64,000 nt of DNA from Chryseomonas sp014190935 (GTDB lineage Bacteria > Pseudomonadota > Gammaproteobacteria > Pseudomonadales > Pseudomonadaceae), in the NCBI RefSeq assembly GCF_014190935.1, contig NZ_JACHVV010000001.1, forward strand, positions 806,001 to 870,000. The letters run 5' to 3'. This document shows, one piece after another, positions 34,234-45,371 of the stretch (within the stretch, counting starts at the first letter, position 1; each line of letters opens with the position of its first letter). The translations under genes and the position numbers were made by a program. Under the pieces are notes generated by a model. It made no database searches, was not told the origin of the DNA, and worked only from the letters and a program-made list of their open reading frames with translations.

Positions 34234-34479
34234 TCAGCGCTGACCGGTAGCGTCGTGAGCGCTGCTTCGTGCGACCGCGCCCACGTCCAGAGGCGCCAGC
34301 AGGGCCGTCTCGGCCACCATGTCGGCCACCCGCTCATTGAGATCCTGCACGGCCTGCAGGACAGCGCGGACGTCCGGATCGTCGCAGTTCACGGTGCCCA
34401 GCCGTTTGGCGTTTTCCTGTAGCTGGCGGTGAAGACCAAGTAGCGCTTCGCGGGCGTGGCTCTGGGGATCAGGATGCAT
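34234..34479 (-). CDS. small hypothetical protein
   Basis: An 81-residue, mostly helical frame (MHPDPQSHAREALLGLHRQL and AVLQAVQDLNERVADMVAET). The amino-acid pattern is protein-like but the ribosome-binding site is weak (GAG 9-10 bp upstream). No family recognised. Confidence 0.45.
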   Translation of the reverse strand: MHPDPQSHAREALLGLHRQLQENAKRLGTVNCDDPDVRAVLQAVQDLNERVADMVAETALLAPLDVGAVARSSAHDATGQR

Positions 34480-34872
34480 AAGGGTTCTCGGACTCCACTC
34501 TGGATTGATGGCGCCGAGCCACTATGTCGTGGTCGTTTAGATATCGCAATAAACATTGGGGCGGTGTCGCTACCTTGCGACGAGTGGCGGCTGCGCCTAG
34601 GCGTGTTGGCTGCCTGGGTCGAGCGCCTGGGGAGACGGATTGCGGGGGGTTGCAGCTGATCCGCTAACAGGCGGGTGATGGCAGCGGCAGGCGTATCCGG
34701 ATCTCCACGAGAGGCTGGATGCCTCTTCAGAGATCTCCAGCCCCGAGGTGCCATGCCCGAGCCTGGAGGATCTCCGGAGGGTGCAGCTGCGCCCTTCCAG
34801 AGCGTGGTCTCCCAGGAGCGGAGCTTCAGGCTAAAGCCAAGCAGCCTGGGGTGCTCGGCATCGCTCTCGGCC
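34480..34872. other. intergenic stretch, nothing recognised
   Basis: About 390 bp downstream of the gamma-glutamyltransferase gene. No gene or structured element was recognised. Confidence 0.4.
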
Positions 34873-36477
34873 TCAGTAACCCGCCACCAGGCCGTCCTTG
34901 CGCGGATCGGAGCCACCCACGTAGCCGCCGGTGACGCGCTGGATGATCTGGGCGCCGCCGAAGGCGAACACGCCGGAGGGCTCTTCCACGGTCACCTCGT
35001 GGCCCAGGGTCCGCAGCGCCTCCAGGGTGGCCGGATCCAGGCTGCTTTCCACCGCGACCCGCCGGCCGCCTTCGAGGCGCCAGCGCGGTGCATCGGCGGC
35101 AGCCTGGGGATTCTGCCGGTACTTGAGGATGCGCAGCATCAGCTGCAGGTGCCCCTGGGCCTGCATCGGCCCACCCATCAGGCCGAAGGCCATCAGCGGG
35201 GTGCCGTCGGCGTTCATGGCGAAGCCGGGAATGATGGTGTGGAAGGGCCGCTTGCTCGGCGCCACGCTGTTGACGTGATCCGGCGCCAGGGTGAAGCCGG
35301 CGCCGCGATTCTGCAGGCTGATGCCGGTGCCCGGCACCACCACGCCCGAGCCGAAGCCCATGTAGTTGGACTGGATGAAGGAAATCATCATGCCGCTCTC
35401 ATCAGCTGCCGACAGGCAGACGGTGCCGCCGGGCCGCGGCGCGCCATAGCCGGGATCGCCGGCGCGCGGGCCGAGCAGTCCGGCGCGTTCACGCAGGTAG
35501 GCCGGGTCCAGCAGGTGCTCGGCCTGGATGCGCATGTGCGCGGAATCGGTGACGTGCTGGTAGAGATCGGCCAGCCCCAGCTTCATGGCCTCGATCGACC
35601 GGTGCAGGGTGGTGGGGCTGTCCACGGGATCCGCGCCGATGCCGGCGGCTTCGAGAATGCCCAGGCCGGCGAGGGTGGCGATGCCCTGGCCGTTGGGCGG
35701 CAACTCGTGCACCACGGCGCCGGCGAAGGGCACCGAGAGGGTGTCGATCCAGTCGGCCCGGTGGGCGCGCAGGTCTTCCTCGTCCAGCACCGCACCGTGC
35801 TCCCGGGCATGGCGGGCCATGGCCTGGGCCAGGTCGCCCTGGTAGAAGGCAGCACCGTCACTTTCGGCGATGGCTTCCAGGGTCCGCGCATGGTCGGGCA
35901 GGCGCACCAGGGTGCCGGCGCGGGGCACGCCGTTGGCCAGGAAGCAGGCGGCGAAACCGGGTTGGTCCTTGAGCTGCTCGGCGCCGCGGCGCCAGAGTTC
36001 GGCGATCACCGGGGTGAGCAGGAAGCCGTCGCGGGCATAGTGGATCGCCGGGGCGGCGAGGGTGGTCAGCGGCAGCTTGCCGTAGCGCTGGGCCAGGGCG
36101 ACCCAGGCCGAGACGGCGCCGGGCACCGTGACCGCGCCCCAGCCGCGCGCCGGCATGGCGTTCTGGCCGGCGAAGAATTCCGGCGTCCAGCCCCGCGGCG
36201 CACGGCCGGAGGCGTTGAGGCCCTGCACCTTCTCGCCGTCCCAGACGATGGCGAAGGCGTCGCTGCCGATGCCGCAGCCGGTGGGTTCCACCACGGTGAG
36301 CACCATGGCAGCGGCCACCGCGGCGTCCACCGCATTGCCGCCGCGGCGCAGCATCTCCACCCCGGCCTGGGCGGCCAGCGGCTGCGAGCAGGCCACCAGG
36401 TTGCGGCCCATGACCGGCGAGCGAGCCGAGGAATAGGGGTTGTGATAGTCCAGATCGGGCATGGCGAAGGGTCTCAT
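34873..36477 (-). CDS. gamma-glutamyltransferase family protein
   Basis: A 534-residue Ntn-hydrolase. The start of the fold (ACSQPLAAQAGVEMLRRGGNAVDAAVA) and the probable autocleavage Thr in PRPGGTVCLS fit the family, which cleaves gamma-glutamyl bonds such as in glutathione. No signal peptide is visible, so it is probably cytoplasmic and may act on imported peptide. The start at 36477 overlaps the permease stop by 4 bp; an internal ATG at 36462 is an alternative. It is the last gene of the seven-gene operon. Confidence 0.87.
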   Translation of the reverse strand: MRPFAMPDLDYHNPYSSARSPVMGRNLVACSQPLAAQAGVEMLRRGGNAVDAAVAAAMVLTVVEPTGCGIGSDAFAIVWDGEKVQGLNASGRAPRGWTPEFFAGQNAMPARGWGAVTVPGAVSAWVALAQRYGKLPLTTLAAPAIHYARDGFLLTPVIAELWRRGAEQLKDQPGFAACFLANGVPRAGTLVRLPDHARTLEAIAESDGAAFYQGDLAQAMARHAREHGAVLDEEDLRAHRADWIDTLSVPFAGAVVHELPPNGQGIATLAGLGILEAAGIGADPVDSPTTLHRSIEAMKLGLADLYQHVTDSAHMRIQAEHLLDPAYLRERAGLLGPRAGDPGYGAPRPGGTVCLSAADESGMMISFIQSNYMGFGSGVVVPGTGISLQNRGAGFTLAPDHVNSVAPSKRPFHTIIPGFAMNADGTPLMAFGLMGGPMQAQGHLQLMLRILKYRQNPQAAADAPRWRLEGGRRVAVESSLDPATLEALRTLGHEVTVEEPSGVFAFGGAQIIQRVTGGYVGGSDPRKDGLVAGY

Positions 36478-37346
36478 TGGTGACGAGGATCGAGGGCGTC
36501 GCGCAGGCCGTCGCCCAGCAGGTTGAAGCCGAGGACGGTGAGGTAGATGCAGACGCCCGGGGCGATGGACATCCAGGGCGCCTGCTCCATGAAATTCTTG
36601 GCGGTGTTGAGCATGGAGCCCCAGGAGGGCATCGGCGGTTGCTGGCCGAGGCCGAGAAACGACAGGCTGGCCTCGGCGAGGATGGCGGCGGCGATGGTCA
36701 GGGTGGCCTGCACCACCAGCGGCGAGAGGATGTTGGGCAGGACGTAGCGCCAAAGAATCCAGCGATCCGGCAGGCCGATGGCGCGGGCCCCTTCGAGATA
36801 GTCCTCGTGGCGGATGGCGAGCACCTGGCCACGGGTCAGCCGGGCGAACACCGGCATGGCGGAGAGGCCGATGGCGATCATGGCATTGCCCAGGCTCGGG
36901 CCGAGAAAGGCGCCCAGGGCGATGGCCAGGACCAGGAAGGGGCAGGACAGCAACGCCTCCACCAGGCGCGAGATCAGGGCGTCGAGCCAGCCGCCGAAGT
37001 AGCCGGCCACCAGACCCAGGGGGACACCCACCAGCAGGGCGATGGCCACCGAGACCACGCCCGCCAGCAGCGAGCTGCGCGCGCCCCACAGCAGCCGCGA
37101 GAGCAGGTCGCGGCCGAGTTCGTCGGTGCCGAGCCAGTTCAGCGCCGAGGGCGCCTTGCGTACCGCCAGGAAGCTGGTCTTGAGCGGGTCGAAGGGGGCC
37201 AGCCAGGGCGCCAGCAGGGCGGCCAGGGCGAAGGTCAGGATCAGCGCGGCGCCGAGCAGCGCGCCGCGATTGGCGCTGAACTTGCGCCAGAAGGGCGAGC
37301 GCGCGGGCCGCAGGGTGGCCGGGCGGGGCAGGGTCAGGGCATTCAT
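36474..37346 (-). CDS. dipeptide/glutathione-type ABC permease (DppC/GsiD-like)
   Basis: A 290-residue permease with an N-terminal OppC domain and about six helices. The coupling loop is EDYLEGARAIGLPDRWILWRY region, typical of the family, and WLGTDELGRDLLSR is the DppC signature. It overlaps the upstream and downstream genes by 4 bp each. Confidence 0.9.
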   Translation of the reverse strand: MNALTLPRPATLRPARSPFWRKFSANRGALLGAALILTFALAALLAPWLAPFDPLKTSFLAVRKAPSALNWLGTDELGRDLLSRLLWGARSSLLAGVVSVAIALLVGVPLGLVAGYFGGWLDALISRLVEALLSCPFLVLAIALGAFLGPSLGNAMIAIGLSAMPVFARLTRGQVLAIRHEDYLEGARAIGLPDRWILWRYVLPNILSPLVVQATLTIAAAILAEASLSFLGLGQQPPMPSWGSMLNTAKNFMEQAPWMSIAPGVCIYLTVLGFNLLGDGLRDALDPRHQ

Positions 37347-38290
37347 GCGGCTTGCCTCAGGCGCGGATTGATCAGGCGGTAGAGCAGGTCGGCGGCCAGG
37401 TTGAGCAGCACGAAGCCGACCGCCACGCAGAGCACCACCCCCTGGACCACCGCGTAATCGCGGTTGAACACGGCGTCGACGATCATCTTGCCGAAGCCGG
37501 GGATACTGAAGACCTGCTCGGTGAGCACCGCACCGCCGAGCAATTCGCCGAACAGCAGGGTAGTGAGGGTGACGATGGGCATCAGCGCATTGCGCAGGGC
37601 ATGGCGCAGGATCACCACCCGCTCGCGCAGGCCCTTGGCCCGGGCGGTGCGCACGTAGTCGGTGCGCAGCACCTCCAGCATGGCCGCCCGGGTGTGGCGC
37701 ATCAGGGTGCCGGAGAGGCCGGCGCCCAGGACGAAGGCCGGCAGGATCAGGGTGCGCAGGTTGCGCAGCGGGTCTTCGTGGAAGGGCACGAAACCGGAGG
37801 CCGGCAGCCACTGCAACTTCACCGCGAACAGCAGGATCAGGAGGATGCCGAGCCAGAAGTGCGGGATGGAGATGCCGGACAGGGCCACCAGGTTGGCGCC
37901 GTAGTCGACCGCCGTGCCCCGGCGTACTGCGGCGAGGATACCGGTGGGGATGCCGATGAGCAGGGCAATGACGATGGCCAGCAGCGACAGCTCCAGGGTC
38001 ACCGGCAGCTTTTCGGCGATCAGCGCCGTCACCGGCTGGTCAGTGCGCAGCGAGATGCCCAGGTCACCTTGCAGCACCCCGCCCATCCAGTGCAGGTACT
38101 GCACCGGCACGGGGTCGTTGAGCCGGTATTTCTCGCGCAGGAATTCCAGCACCTGGGGATCGCGCTCCTCGCCGGCCATGGCCAGCACCGGATCGCCCGG
38201 CAGCAGTTGCTGCAGGGTGAAGACGAACAGCGACACCAGCAGCAGGGTCGGCAGGGCACTCAGCAGGCCACGCAGGAAGAGGCGCAGCAT
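37343..38290 (-). CDS. dipeptide/glutathione-type ABC permease (DppB/GsiC-like)
   Basis: A 315-residue permease with about six helices. DYVRTARAKGLRERVVILRHALRNA is split across the coupling loop (RTARAKGLRERVV then HALRNALMPI). It starts 2 bp after the binding-protein stop and overlaps the next permease by 4 bp. Confidence 0.9.
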   Translation of the reverse strand: MLRLFLRGLLSALPTLLLVSLFVFTLQQLLPGDPVLAMAGEERDPQVLEFLREKYRLNDPVPVQYLHWMGGVLQGDLGISLRTDQPVTALIAEKLPVTLELSLLAIVIALLIGIPTGILAAVRRGTAVDYGANLVALSGISIPHFWLGILLILLFAVKLQWLPASGFVPFHEDPLRNLRTLILPAFVLGAGLSGTLMRHTRAAMLEVLRTDYVRTARAKGLRERVVILRHALRNALMPIVTLTTLLFGELLGGAVLTEQVFSIPGFGKMIVDAVFNRDYAVVQGVVLCVAVGFVLLNLAADLLYRLINPRLRQAA

Positions 38291-38292
38291 GG

Positions 38293-39795
38293 CTATTGCC
38301 CGCGGGTGACGCCGGCCAGCCGAATCAGGCCGTCGGGGTTGGGGATGAAGCCCTTGAGGTCGGCACGGGTGGCGATGATGCGCGGGTCGAAATAGAGATA
38401 GAACACCGGCAGCTCTTCGCGCAGTAGCGTCAGGGCCTGGGCATAGAGCGCCTGGCGCTGGGCCTGGTCATTGATGGTACGGGCCTGGTCGAGCAGCTGA
38501 TCCAGCGCCGCGTTGCAGTAGCGGCCATCGTTCTGGTTGCCCTTGCAGGTGACGAACTGATGCACGTTGCCATCCGGATCGGGACGGCCGGACCAGGCGC
38601 TCAGGCCGAGCTGGAAGTTGCCGGCATGCTGTTCGGCCAGGAGGGTGGCGTATTCGGTGGCGACCAGGTTGACCTCGAAACCGGCCTCGGCGGCCATGGC
38701 CTGGATCAGCTGGCCCACCTGCTGGGCGATGGGGTTGTTGGCGATCTTCAGCTCCACCTTGACCGGCAGGGCGACCCCGGCCGCCTTGAGCAGCGCCTGG
38801 CTGCGCGCCACGTCGCGGGCCGGCACGGCGAAGGCCTTGTCGTAGTAGGGGCTGCTCTGCGGGAAGGGCTGCACGCTGGGCGCATAGAGGCCTTCGAACA
38901 CCACCTGATTGAGCGCCTCGCGATCCAGCGCCAGGTCGAAGGCCTGACGTACGCGCTTGTCGCCGGCGAAGGGATTCCTGGCGCGGTCGCCGTTGGCCAT
39001 GTTCACCATCAGCTGCATGTAGCCCAGGCCCGGGGTGTTGTAGAGGGTGAAGCCGGCCTGGCCCTGCAGGCCCTTGACGTCGGTGGGCGCGACCCGCTCG
39101 ACGATGTCCAGGTCGCCCGAGCGCAGGTTGGCCAGGCGCACCGAGGTGTCCGGGATGGGCAGGAAGATCAGTCGGTCGAAGTGATAGGCGCTGGCGTTCC
39201 AGTACTGCGGGAAGCGCTCCAGCACGATGCGGTCCTGCTGCACCCGCTGCACGAAGCGATAGGGGCCGGAGCAGACCGGCTTGCTGCCCACGTCGCCCGC
39301 GGACGCCTTGGGCGCGAGCATCATGCCGGCACGGTCGGAGAGCTGGGCGAGCAGGGTGGCGTCGGGTTGCTTGAGGCGGATGCGCACGGTCTGGGGGTCG
39401 ACCACCTCCACGGTATCCACCGAGGCCAGTTCGCTCTTGCGCAGCGAGTCCGGCAGGCTGCGGGCGCGGTCCAGGTTGAATTTCACCGCAGCGGCGTCGA
39501 AGGTCTCGCCATCATGGAAGGTCACCCCCGGGCGCAATTGCAGCGTCAGGCTGCGGTTGTCGTCGCCCCACTGCCAGGCGGTGGCCAGCTGGGGCACCAG
39601 CTCCAGCTGTGGCGAGACGTCCACCAGCTTGTCGCACAGGGCGGTGTAGACCAGGCGCCCGGAATAGGTCCGCGAGCGGTGCGGATCGAGCACGTCGGGA
39701 TCGTCCTGGATGCCGATGCGCAGGGTGGTCTCGGCCAGGGCGGAGCCGCCGGCCAGGAGCAGAAGGGTGGCGGTGAGCCAGGCGGAGGCTTTCAC
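38293..39795 (-). CDS. dipeptide/glutathione-type ABC periplasmic binding protein
   Basis: A 500-residue family-5 binding protein with a signal peptide (KASAWLTATLLLLAGGSALA). IGIQDDPDVLDPHRS and FHDGETFDAAAVKFNLDR are the family marks. The start is GTG at 39795, with GGAG 8 bp upstream, and overlaps the ATPase stop by 4 bp. Linkage to a gamma-glutamyltransferase points to glutathione or gamma-glutamyl peptides. Confidence 0.9.
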   Translation of the reverse strand: MKASAWLTATLLLLAGGSALAETTLRIGIQDDPDVLDPHRSRTYSGRLVYTALCDKLVDVSPQLELVPQLATAWQWGDDNRSLTLQLRPGVTFHDGETFDAAAVKFNLDRARSLPDSLRKSELASVDTVEVVDPQTVRIRLKQPDATLLAQLSDRAGMMLAPKASAGDVGSKPVCSGPYRFVQRVQQDRIVLERFPQYWNASAYHFDRLIFLPIPDTSVRLANLRSGDLDIVERVAPTDVKGLQGQAGFTLYNTPGLGYMQLMVNMANGDRARNPFAGDKRVRQAFDLALDREALNQVVFEGLYAPSVQPFPQSSPYYDKAFAVPARDVARSQALLKAAGVALPVKVELKIANNPIAQQVGQLIQAMAAEAGFEVNLVATEYATLLAEQHAGNFQLGLSAWSGRPDPDGNVHQFVTCKGNQNDGRYCNAALDQLLDQARTINDQAQRQALYAQALTLLREELPVFYLYFDPRIIATRADLKGFIPNPDGLIRLAGVTRGQ

Positions 39796-40876
39796 GGGGT
39801 GGACTCCAGAAGGGACTGATGACGGTTGAACAGGGCCAGGCGGCGGCTGAAGGCCGCGCTGGTGGCGATCAGCGGCGGCGGCGAGGCACCGGCCCCGGCG
39901 ATTTCGCTCCAGAAATGACAGGCCACCTGGCCTTCCCCGGCAGCGGGCTCCAGCACGGGCTTGGCCTCGCGGCACAGGGGCCGGGCATGGGGGCAGCGGG
40001 TGTGGAAGCGACAGCCGCTGGGTGGCGCCGTGGGGCTGGGCAGGTCGCCGCCGAGCAGGGTGCGCGGTCGCCGCGCCCGCGGATGACTGACCGGCACCGC
40101 GGCCAGCAGCGCCTGGGTATAGGGGTGCAGGGGCGTCTCGAACAGCGCCTCCACCGGCGCCAGCTCGACGATCTCGCCGAGGTACATCACCGCCACCCGG
40201 TCGCTCATGTGGCGGATCACCCCCAGGCCGTGGGCGACGATGATCAGGGTCAGGCCGAAGCGTGCCTTGAGGTCTTCCAGCAGGTTCACCACCTGGGCCT
40301 GCACCGAGACGTCCAGCGCCGACACCGGTTCGTCGCCGAGCAGCAGCCGCGGTTCGGCGGCCAGGGCCCGGGCGATGCCGATGCGCTGGCGCTGGCCGCC
40401 GGAGAATTCGTGGGGATAGCGCCCCGCCAGTTCCGGCGCCAGGCCCACGGTGCGCAGCAGGTCCGCCACCCGCTCGGCGCGCTGGCCCCGATCCAGCGCC
40501 TTGTGTAGCCACACGGGCTCACCAACGATGTCGGCCACGCTCATGCGCGGGTTCAGCGAGGCGAAGGGATCCTGGAAGATGATCTGCAGCTCCTGGCGCA
40601 CCTGACGCAGCGCCGTCGGACTGAGGTTGCCCAGGTTGCGGCCTTCGTAGATGACGTCGCCGGCGGTGGGGGCGAGCAGGTTGAGCAGCAGGCGGCCGAG
40701 GGTCGACTTGCCCGAACCGGATTCGCCCACCAGGGCCAGGGTCTCGCCGCGCCGCACGGTGAAGCAGACGTCGCTCACCGCCTGTACCGGTGGGCGCGGC
40801 CGTTGCAGGAAACCGGCCTGGCCGCCGAAGTGCTTGGTCAGGCCGATGGCCTCGAGAATGGGACGTTCGACGGCTT

Positions 40877-40880
<4 letters not shown>
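39792..40880 (-). CDS. peptide ABC transporter ATPase (DppF-like)
   Basis: A 362-residue ATPase with Walker A GESGSGKS, signature FSGGQRQR and Walker B LLLGDEPVSALD. The C-terminal oligopeptide/dipeptide domain has a CRFHTRCPHARPLC Cys cluster, usual for this group and possibly an Fe-S or zinc site. It overlaps both neighbours by 4 bp. Confidence 0.92.
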
Positions 40881-41859
<979 letters not shown>

Positions 41860-41863
<4 letters not shown>

Positions 41864-42582
41864 AGGGCCTGCTCCAGGTTCTGCTGCAGCACGCTGTCCA
41901 GGGCCAGTTGCAGGGCGCGCAGATGGGCGCGCATCACCGCCGCGGCGCGGACCGGATCGCGGGCGTCGAGGGCTTCCACCAGGGCCTGGTGGTCGTCGTG
42001 ATACGCCAGCAGGCGCTGCGCGTTACGTGCGCGGTGGCGCAGGTCGCGCCAGGTCGGGTCCAGGCGGATGGCGTCGAGCATCTCGAAGAGATCCAGCAGC
42101 AGGCGATTGCCGGCGGCCTCGGCGATGCTGCGGTGGAAGGCGCTGTCCCACAGCTCGATGGCGTCGGCGTCCTCGCTGCTGCCCAGGCGCTCGAAGGCGG
42201 TGCGCTCGGCCATGCGGCGGATCAGGGCGCGCTGTTCGCCACTGGCGCGCTGGGCGGCCAGGGCGGCGAGATTCGGCTCCAGGTGCAGCCGTGCTTCCAT
42301 CACCTCGCTGAAGTTGGTGCGCGCGGAGAGCTGGGTGAGGGTGAGGGCCGCACTCGGCGGCGTGGGCCCGACGTAGGTGCCCTTGCCCTGGCGGCGCCAG
42401 ACCTGGCCCTCGGCTTCGAGCACCGCCAGGGCGCGGCGGATGGAACGGCGGCTGACCCCGAATTCACCGGCCAGCTCGCGCTCGGGTGGCAATGGCTTGT
42501 CGGGTAGGCTGCTCTGCTGGGCGACCAGGTTGCGCAAGGCATCCAGGGCCAGGCGGGCGCTGTCATCGGTATGGATTTGCAT
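41860..42582 (-). CDS. GntR-family regulator (FadR/FCD type)
   Basis: A 240-residue regulator. The N-terminal winged helix (PPERELAGEFGVSRRSIRRA) is followed by a helical FCD ligand domain (FHRSIAEAAGNRLLLDLFE), which often binds carboxylates through a metal. It is the first gene of the peptide-transport and gamma-glutamyltransferase operon and overlaps the next gene by 4 bp, so it probably autoregulates the whole unit. Confidence 0.88.
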
Positions 42583-43218
42583 CGAACCTTTGCCTCTTAG
42601 GTCTGGGCTGTCTCCTGCTGCGAAATGCGCTAGCAACGCGATCGCAGGGAAGATCCGGATACCAGAGGCGGGTGCAAGGCCGATGCCATTTGAAATTGGT
42701 TCGCTGGTTCTTTCGGCGCGAGGCTCTGGCGCGATGCCTCGATTCCGCTCGCGGACCGGACCCGCGACATTGGTTCACGCTTGGGTGAACCTTTGCCCGG
42801 CTAGTCGAAAGGCACTGCGCCAGGATGGAGCCAGGTTGCACCGCGGCAGCGCGTTGGGGATGTCACTCCGCGCCTGCCCCGATACTCCGCCTCCCACGCT
42901 GAGCGGCTCGATGCAAGGGATAACCAAATCTTCCTTGTGCCGCCGGACCCATACGTAAATGTCCGGTCCAGCTGTCGAGTGGCTGAATGGACAAGTCCGC
43001 GGGAGAGTCGTCGTGGCGGTCAGTGTCCAGCCCTGGCCCAGGGGAACGTCGATAAGGACCTTTAACGGGCTGCATGTCTCGCGACTGCGTATGGCTGCGC
43101 CGAATGCCGGGATCATTCGCTCGGCATTCGGCTGCGTACGCTTCTACGTCTGGCCCAAGACCAGCCGCGGTACCTCACCGCTCACCATCCCAGATAACAG
43201 CCGACTGGCATCAGGGCG
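42583..43218. other. intergenic stretch, nothing recognised
   Basis: About 635 bp between the GntR gene start and the CitMHS gene end. Frames here are short or overlap oddly and none has a supported start. The operon promoter of the GntR gene must be in its left part. Confidence 0.4.
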
Positions 43219-44580
43219 TCAGCCGATGGGCAGTTCACCGGTCACGATGGCGGTGATGATGAATAGGCCGAACATCGGTAGCGACCACTTGAAGAATTCC
43301 TTCTGGTACTCGCCGAAGGTCATTTCCGTACGATTCATCAGCAGAAACAGCCAGGCGACGGTCGGACTCGCATAACGCAGGGCCTGCCCCATGAACGAGG
43401 CCACGCCGATCTCAGTGGGGGTAATGCCGAATTGATAGGCGATGGGTGCCACCACCGGCAGGATGCCGAAGTAGTAAGCGTCCACTGGTAGCGCATAGCA
43501 GGCGATGGCGCCGAGGAAGGCGAAGGCCAGCGCCGTGTGGCTGCCCATGGACTCGGGAATCAGCCCGGCGATGCTGGTGGCCACCGCGGCGGCCATGCCG
43601 CTGCCGTTGAAGATGCCGAGGAAGCAGCCCGCCGCCAGAATGATGGACGCGACGGCGATGGCGTCACCGCCATTGGCCGTGATGCGCTCGCGCTGTTCGG
43701 TGGCGTTGTAGTTCACGGCCAGGGCGATGGCGGTTCCCAGCATGAAAACGATGGCGCCACTGGCCCAGCCGGCCAGCAGCGTGACCAGCATGATCACGGT
43801 CAGCGCCAGGTTGAACAGGAAGAGGCGGGGGCGCTTGAATTCCCGGTCGTTCTCCTGGATGACGGTGACCATGTCCTCGATCTGCTGCGGCGTGACGATG
43901 GCGCGTTCGCCGGGGATGTAGCCGAGCCGCGCGCGTTCCTTGCGCCCCATCAGATAGGCCATGCAGAACACATAGACGAAGGACACGCCCAGGATCGGCA
44001 GGATAGCCACGAAGAGGGTGTTCACCTCCACGTTCAGTACCGCGGCGGCGCGTGCCAGCGGGCCGCCCCAGGGCAGGCAGTTGCCCAGGCCGCAGGGCAG
44101 GATGATGAGCATGGCCAGGTTCGACAGCTTCAGCCCCATCTGCTTGTAAAGCGGCAGGAAGGCGCTGGTGATGATCAGGATGGTGGTAGTGCCATCGCCA
44201 TCCAGGGTCACCACCGAGGAGGTGAAGGCCGTCACCAGGATGATCTTTAGGGGATCGCCGTTGGCCTTGCGGATGAGATAGGTGCACAGCGGATCGAACA
44301 GCCCCACGTTCATCATCAGGCTGAAGTAGAGGATGGCGAAGAGGATCATCACGGTGGGGTTGACCGTGCCCAGCGCCACCTTGCCGCTCTGGCTGGTGGA
44401 GTAGAACAGGCCTTCGCGAATCCAGGTGACCAGGGATTCGAAGGGGACGCCGTTGGCGATGCAGGCCAGGGCGCCGGCGGCCAGTGAGACCACGATCAGG
44501 CCGGTGAAGGGTGACAGCTTCTGCCGGATGACCAGGAACAGAAAGGCGATGATCAGCGCATAGCCGAGGAAGGTCAGCAT
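43219..44580 (-). CDS. CitMHS-family carboxylate transporter
   Basis: A 453-residue membrane protein with about eleven to twelve helices. The sequence (TVNPTVMILFAILYFSLMMNVGLFDP, in two blocks, and SVVTLDGDGTTTILI) fits the CitMHS group, which takes up metal-citrate or related di- and tricarboxylates. GGAG lies 9 bp before the ATG. It is the third gene of the sigma54-controlled group, 86 bp after the RraA-like gene. Confidence 0.88.
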   Translation of the reverse strand: MLTFLGYALIIAFLFLVIRQKLSPFTGLIVVSLAAGALACIANGVPFESLVTWIREGLFYSTSQSGKVALGTVNPTVMILFAILYFSLMMNVGLFDPLCTYLIRKANGDPLKIILVTAFTSSVVTLDGDGTTTILIITSAFLPLYKQMGLKLSNLAMLIILPCGLGNCLPWGGPLARAAAVLNVEVNTLFVAILPILGVSFVYVFCMAYLMGRKERARLGYIPGERAIVTPQQIEDMVTVIQENDREFKRPRLFLFNLALTVIMLVTLLAGWASGAIVFMLGTAIALAVNYNATEQRERITANGGDAIAVASIILAAGCFLGIFNGSGMAAAVATSIAGLIPESMGSHTALAFAFLGAIACYALPVDAYYFGILPVVAPIAYQFGITPTEIGVASFMGQALRYASPTVAWLFLLMNRTEMTFGEYQKEFFKWSLPMFGLFIITAIVTGELPIG

Positions 44581-44666
44581 TCGGAGCAACTCCCAGTTTT
44601 ATTGTTATCGGGACGCGAGACGAGTGGAACGGGAGGAGCCCTGGTGGTGGACTCCTCGGGCGACGG

Positions 44667-45371
44667 TCAGCGCTTTTCCAATAGCTCGGTCACCCAGTCG
44701 GGCGCCAGGGGCGGCAGCGGCTCACTCTGGGCGCGACAGCGGGCATAGTCGGCGATGACCGTGCGGCGCTGCGCCTCGTAGGCGTCTTTCTTCTCCGCGG
44801 CTTCGAGCACCTCCAGCAGGCGGGCGCGGGGCACCACGGTAATGCCGTCGTAGTCGCCGAAGACCAGATCGCCCGGGGCAACCTCGACCCCCGCACACTG
44901 GACCGGCACGTTGATCCGACCCGGTCCATGCTTGGCCGGGCTGCGCTGCATGAAGCCCTTGGCGTAGATCGGGATGTCCAGCTCCTCCAGCGGACGCCGG
45001 TCGCGCACGCAGCCGTCGACCACCAGACCCGCCAGACCCACCGCCTGGGCGGCCCCGGCCATCAGGTCGCCGAGGTAGGCACGCTCCCGGTTCGCCTTGC
45101 CGGCCACTACCAGCACGTAGCCCGGTTGTCCCTGATAGATGGCGACATGGATGGGAAAATTGTCGCCATCCTCGGTATCCACGGTGCAGGCAGTGCCCAG
45201 CAGGAGCTTGTTTGGGTCCAGTGGCAGCAGGTCATGATCCATGCAGCCGCTGCGGGGGATGCCCAGGCTCTGCATACCATCGCACAGCTGCGCCGGGCTG
45301 AGGGCGCGAAAGCGCTCGAGCAGCGCGGCGGGAATGAGTTCGGGTAGCGGCAGGTACTGATCGGTGTTCAT
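44667..45371 (-). CDS. RraA-family aldolase/demethylmenaquinone-methyltransferase-like protein
   Basis: A 234-residue protein of the RraA fold. AGAAQAVGLAGLVVDGCVRD and GDLVFGDYDGITVVP are the metal and carboxylate binding segments seen in 4-hydroxy-4-methyl-2-oxoglutarate/4-carboxy-4-hydroxy-2-oxoadipate aldolases. The Arg of VRDRR is the catalytic candidate. It overlaps the dehydrogenase gene by 4 bp. With the carboxylate carrier it suggests oxidation and aldol cleavage of a branched hydroxy-acid; the substrate is inference. Confidence 0.85.
   Translation of the reverse strand: MNTDQYLPLPELIPAALLERFRALSPAQLCDGMQSLGIPRSGCMDHDLLPLDPNKLLLGTACTVDTEDGDNFPIHVAIYQGQPGYVLVVAGKANRERAYLGDLMAGAAQAVGLAGLVVDGCVRDRRPLEELDIPIYAKGFMQRSPAKHGPGRINVPVQCAGVEVAPGDLVFGDYDGITVVPRARLLEVLEAAEKKDAYEAQRRTVIADYARCRAQSEPLPPLAPDWVTELLEKR

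Noticed and set aside
42959..43375. Plus-strand frame downstream of the GntR gene
   Set aside because: No recognisable domain, poor start, and its end overlaps the CitMHS gene antisense.
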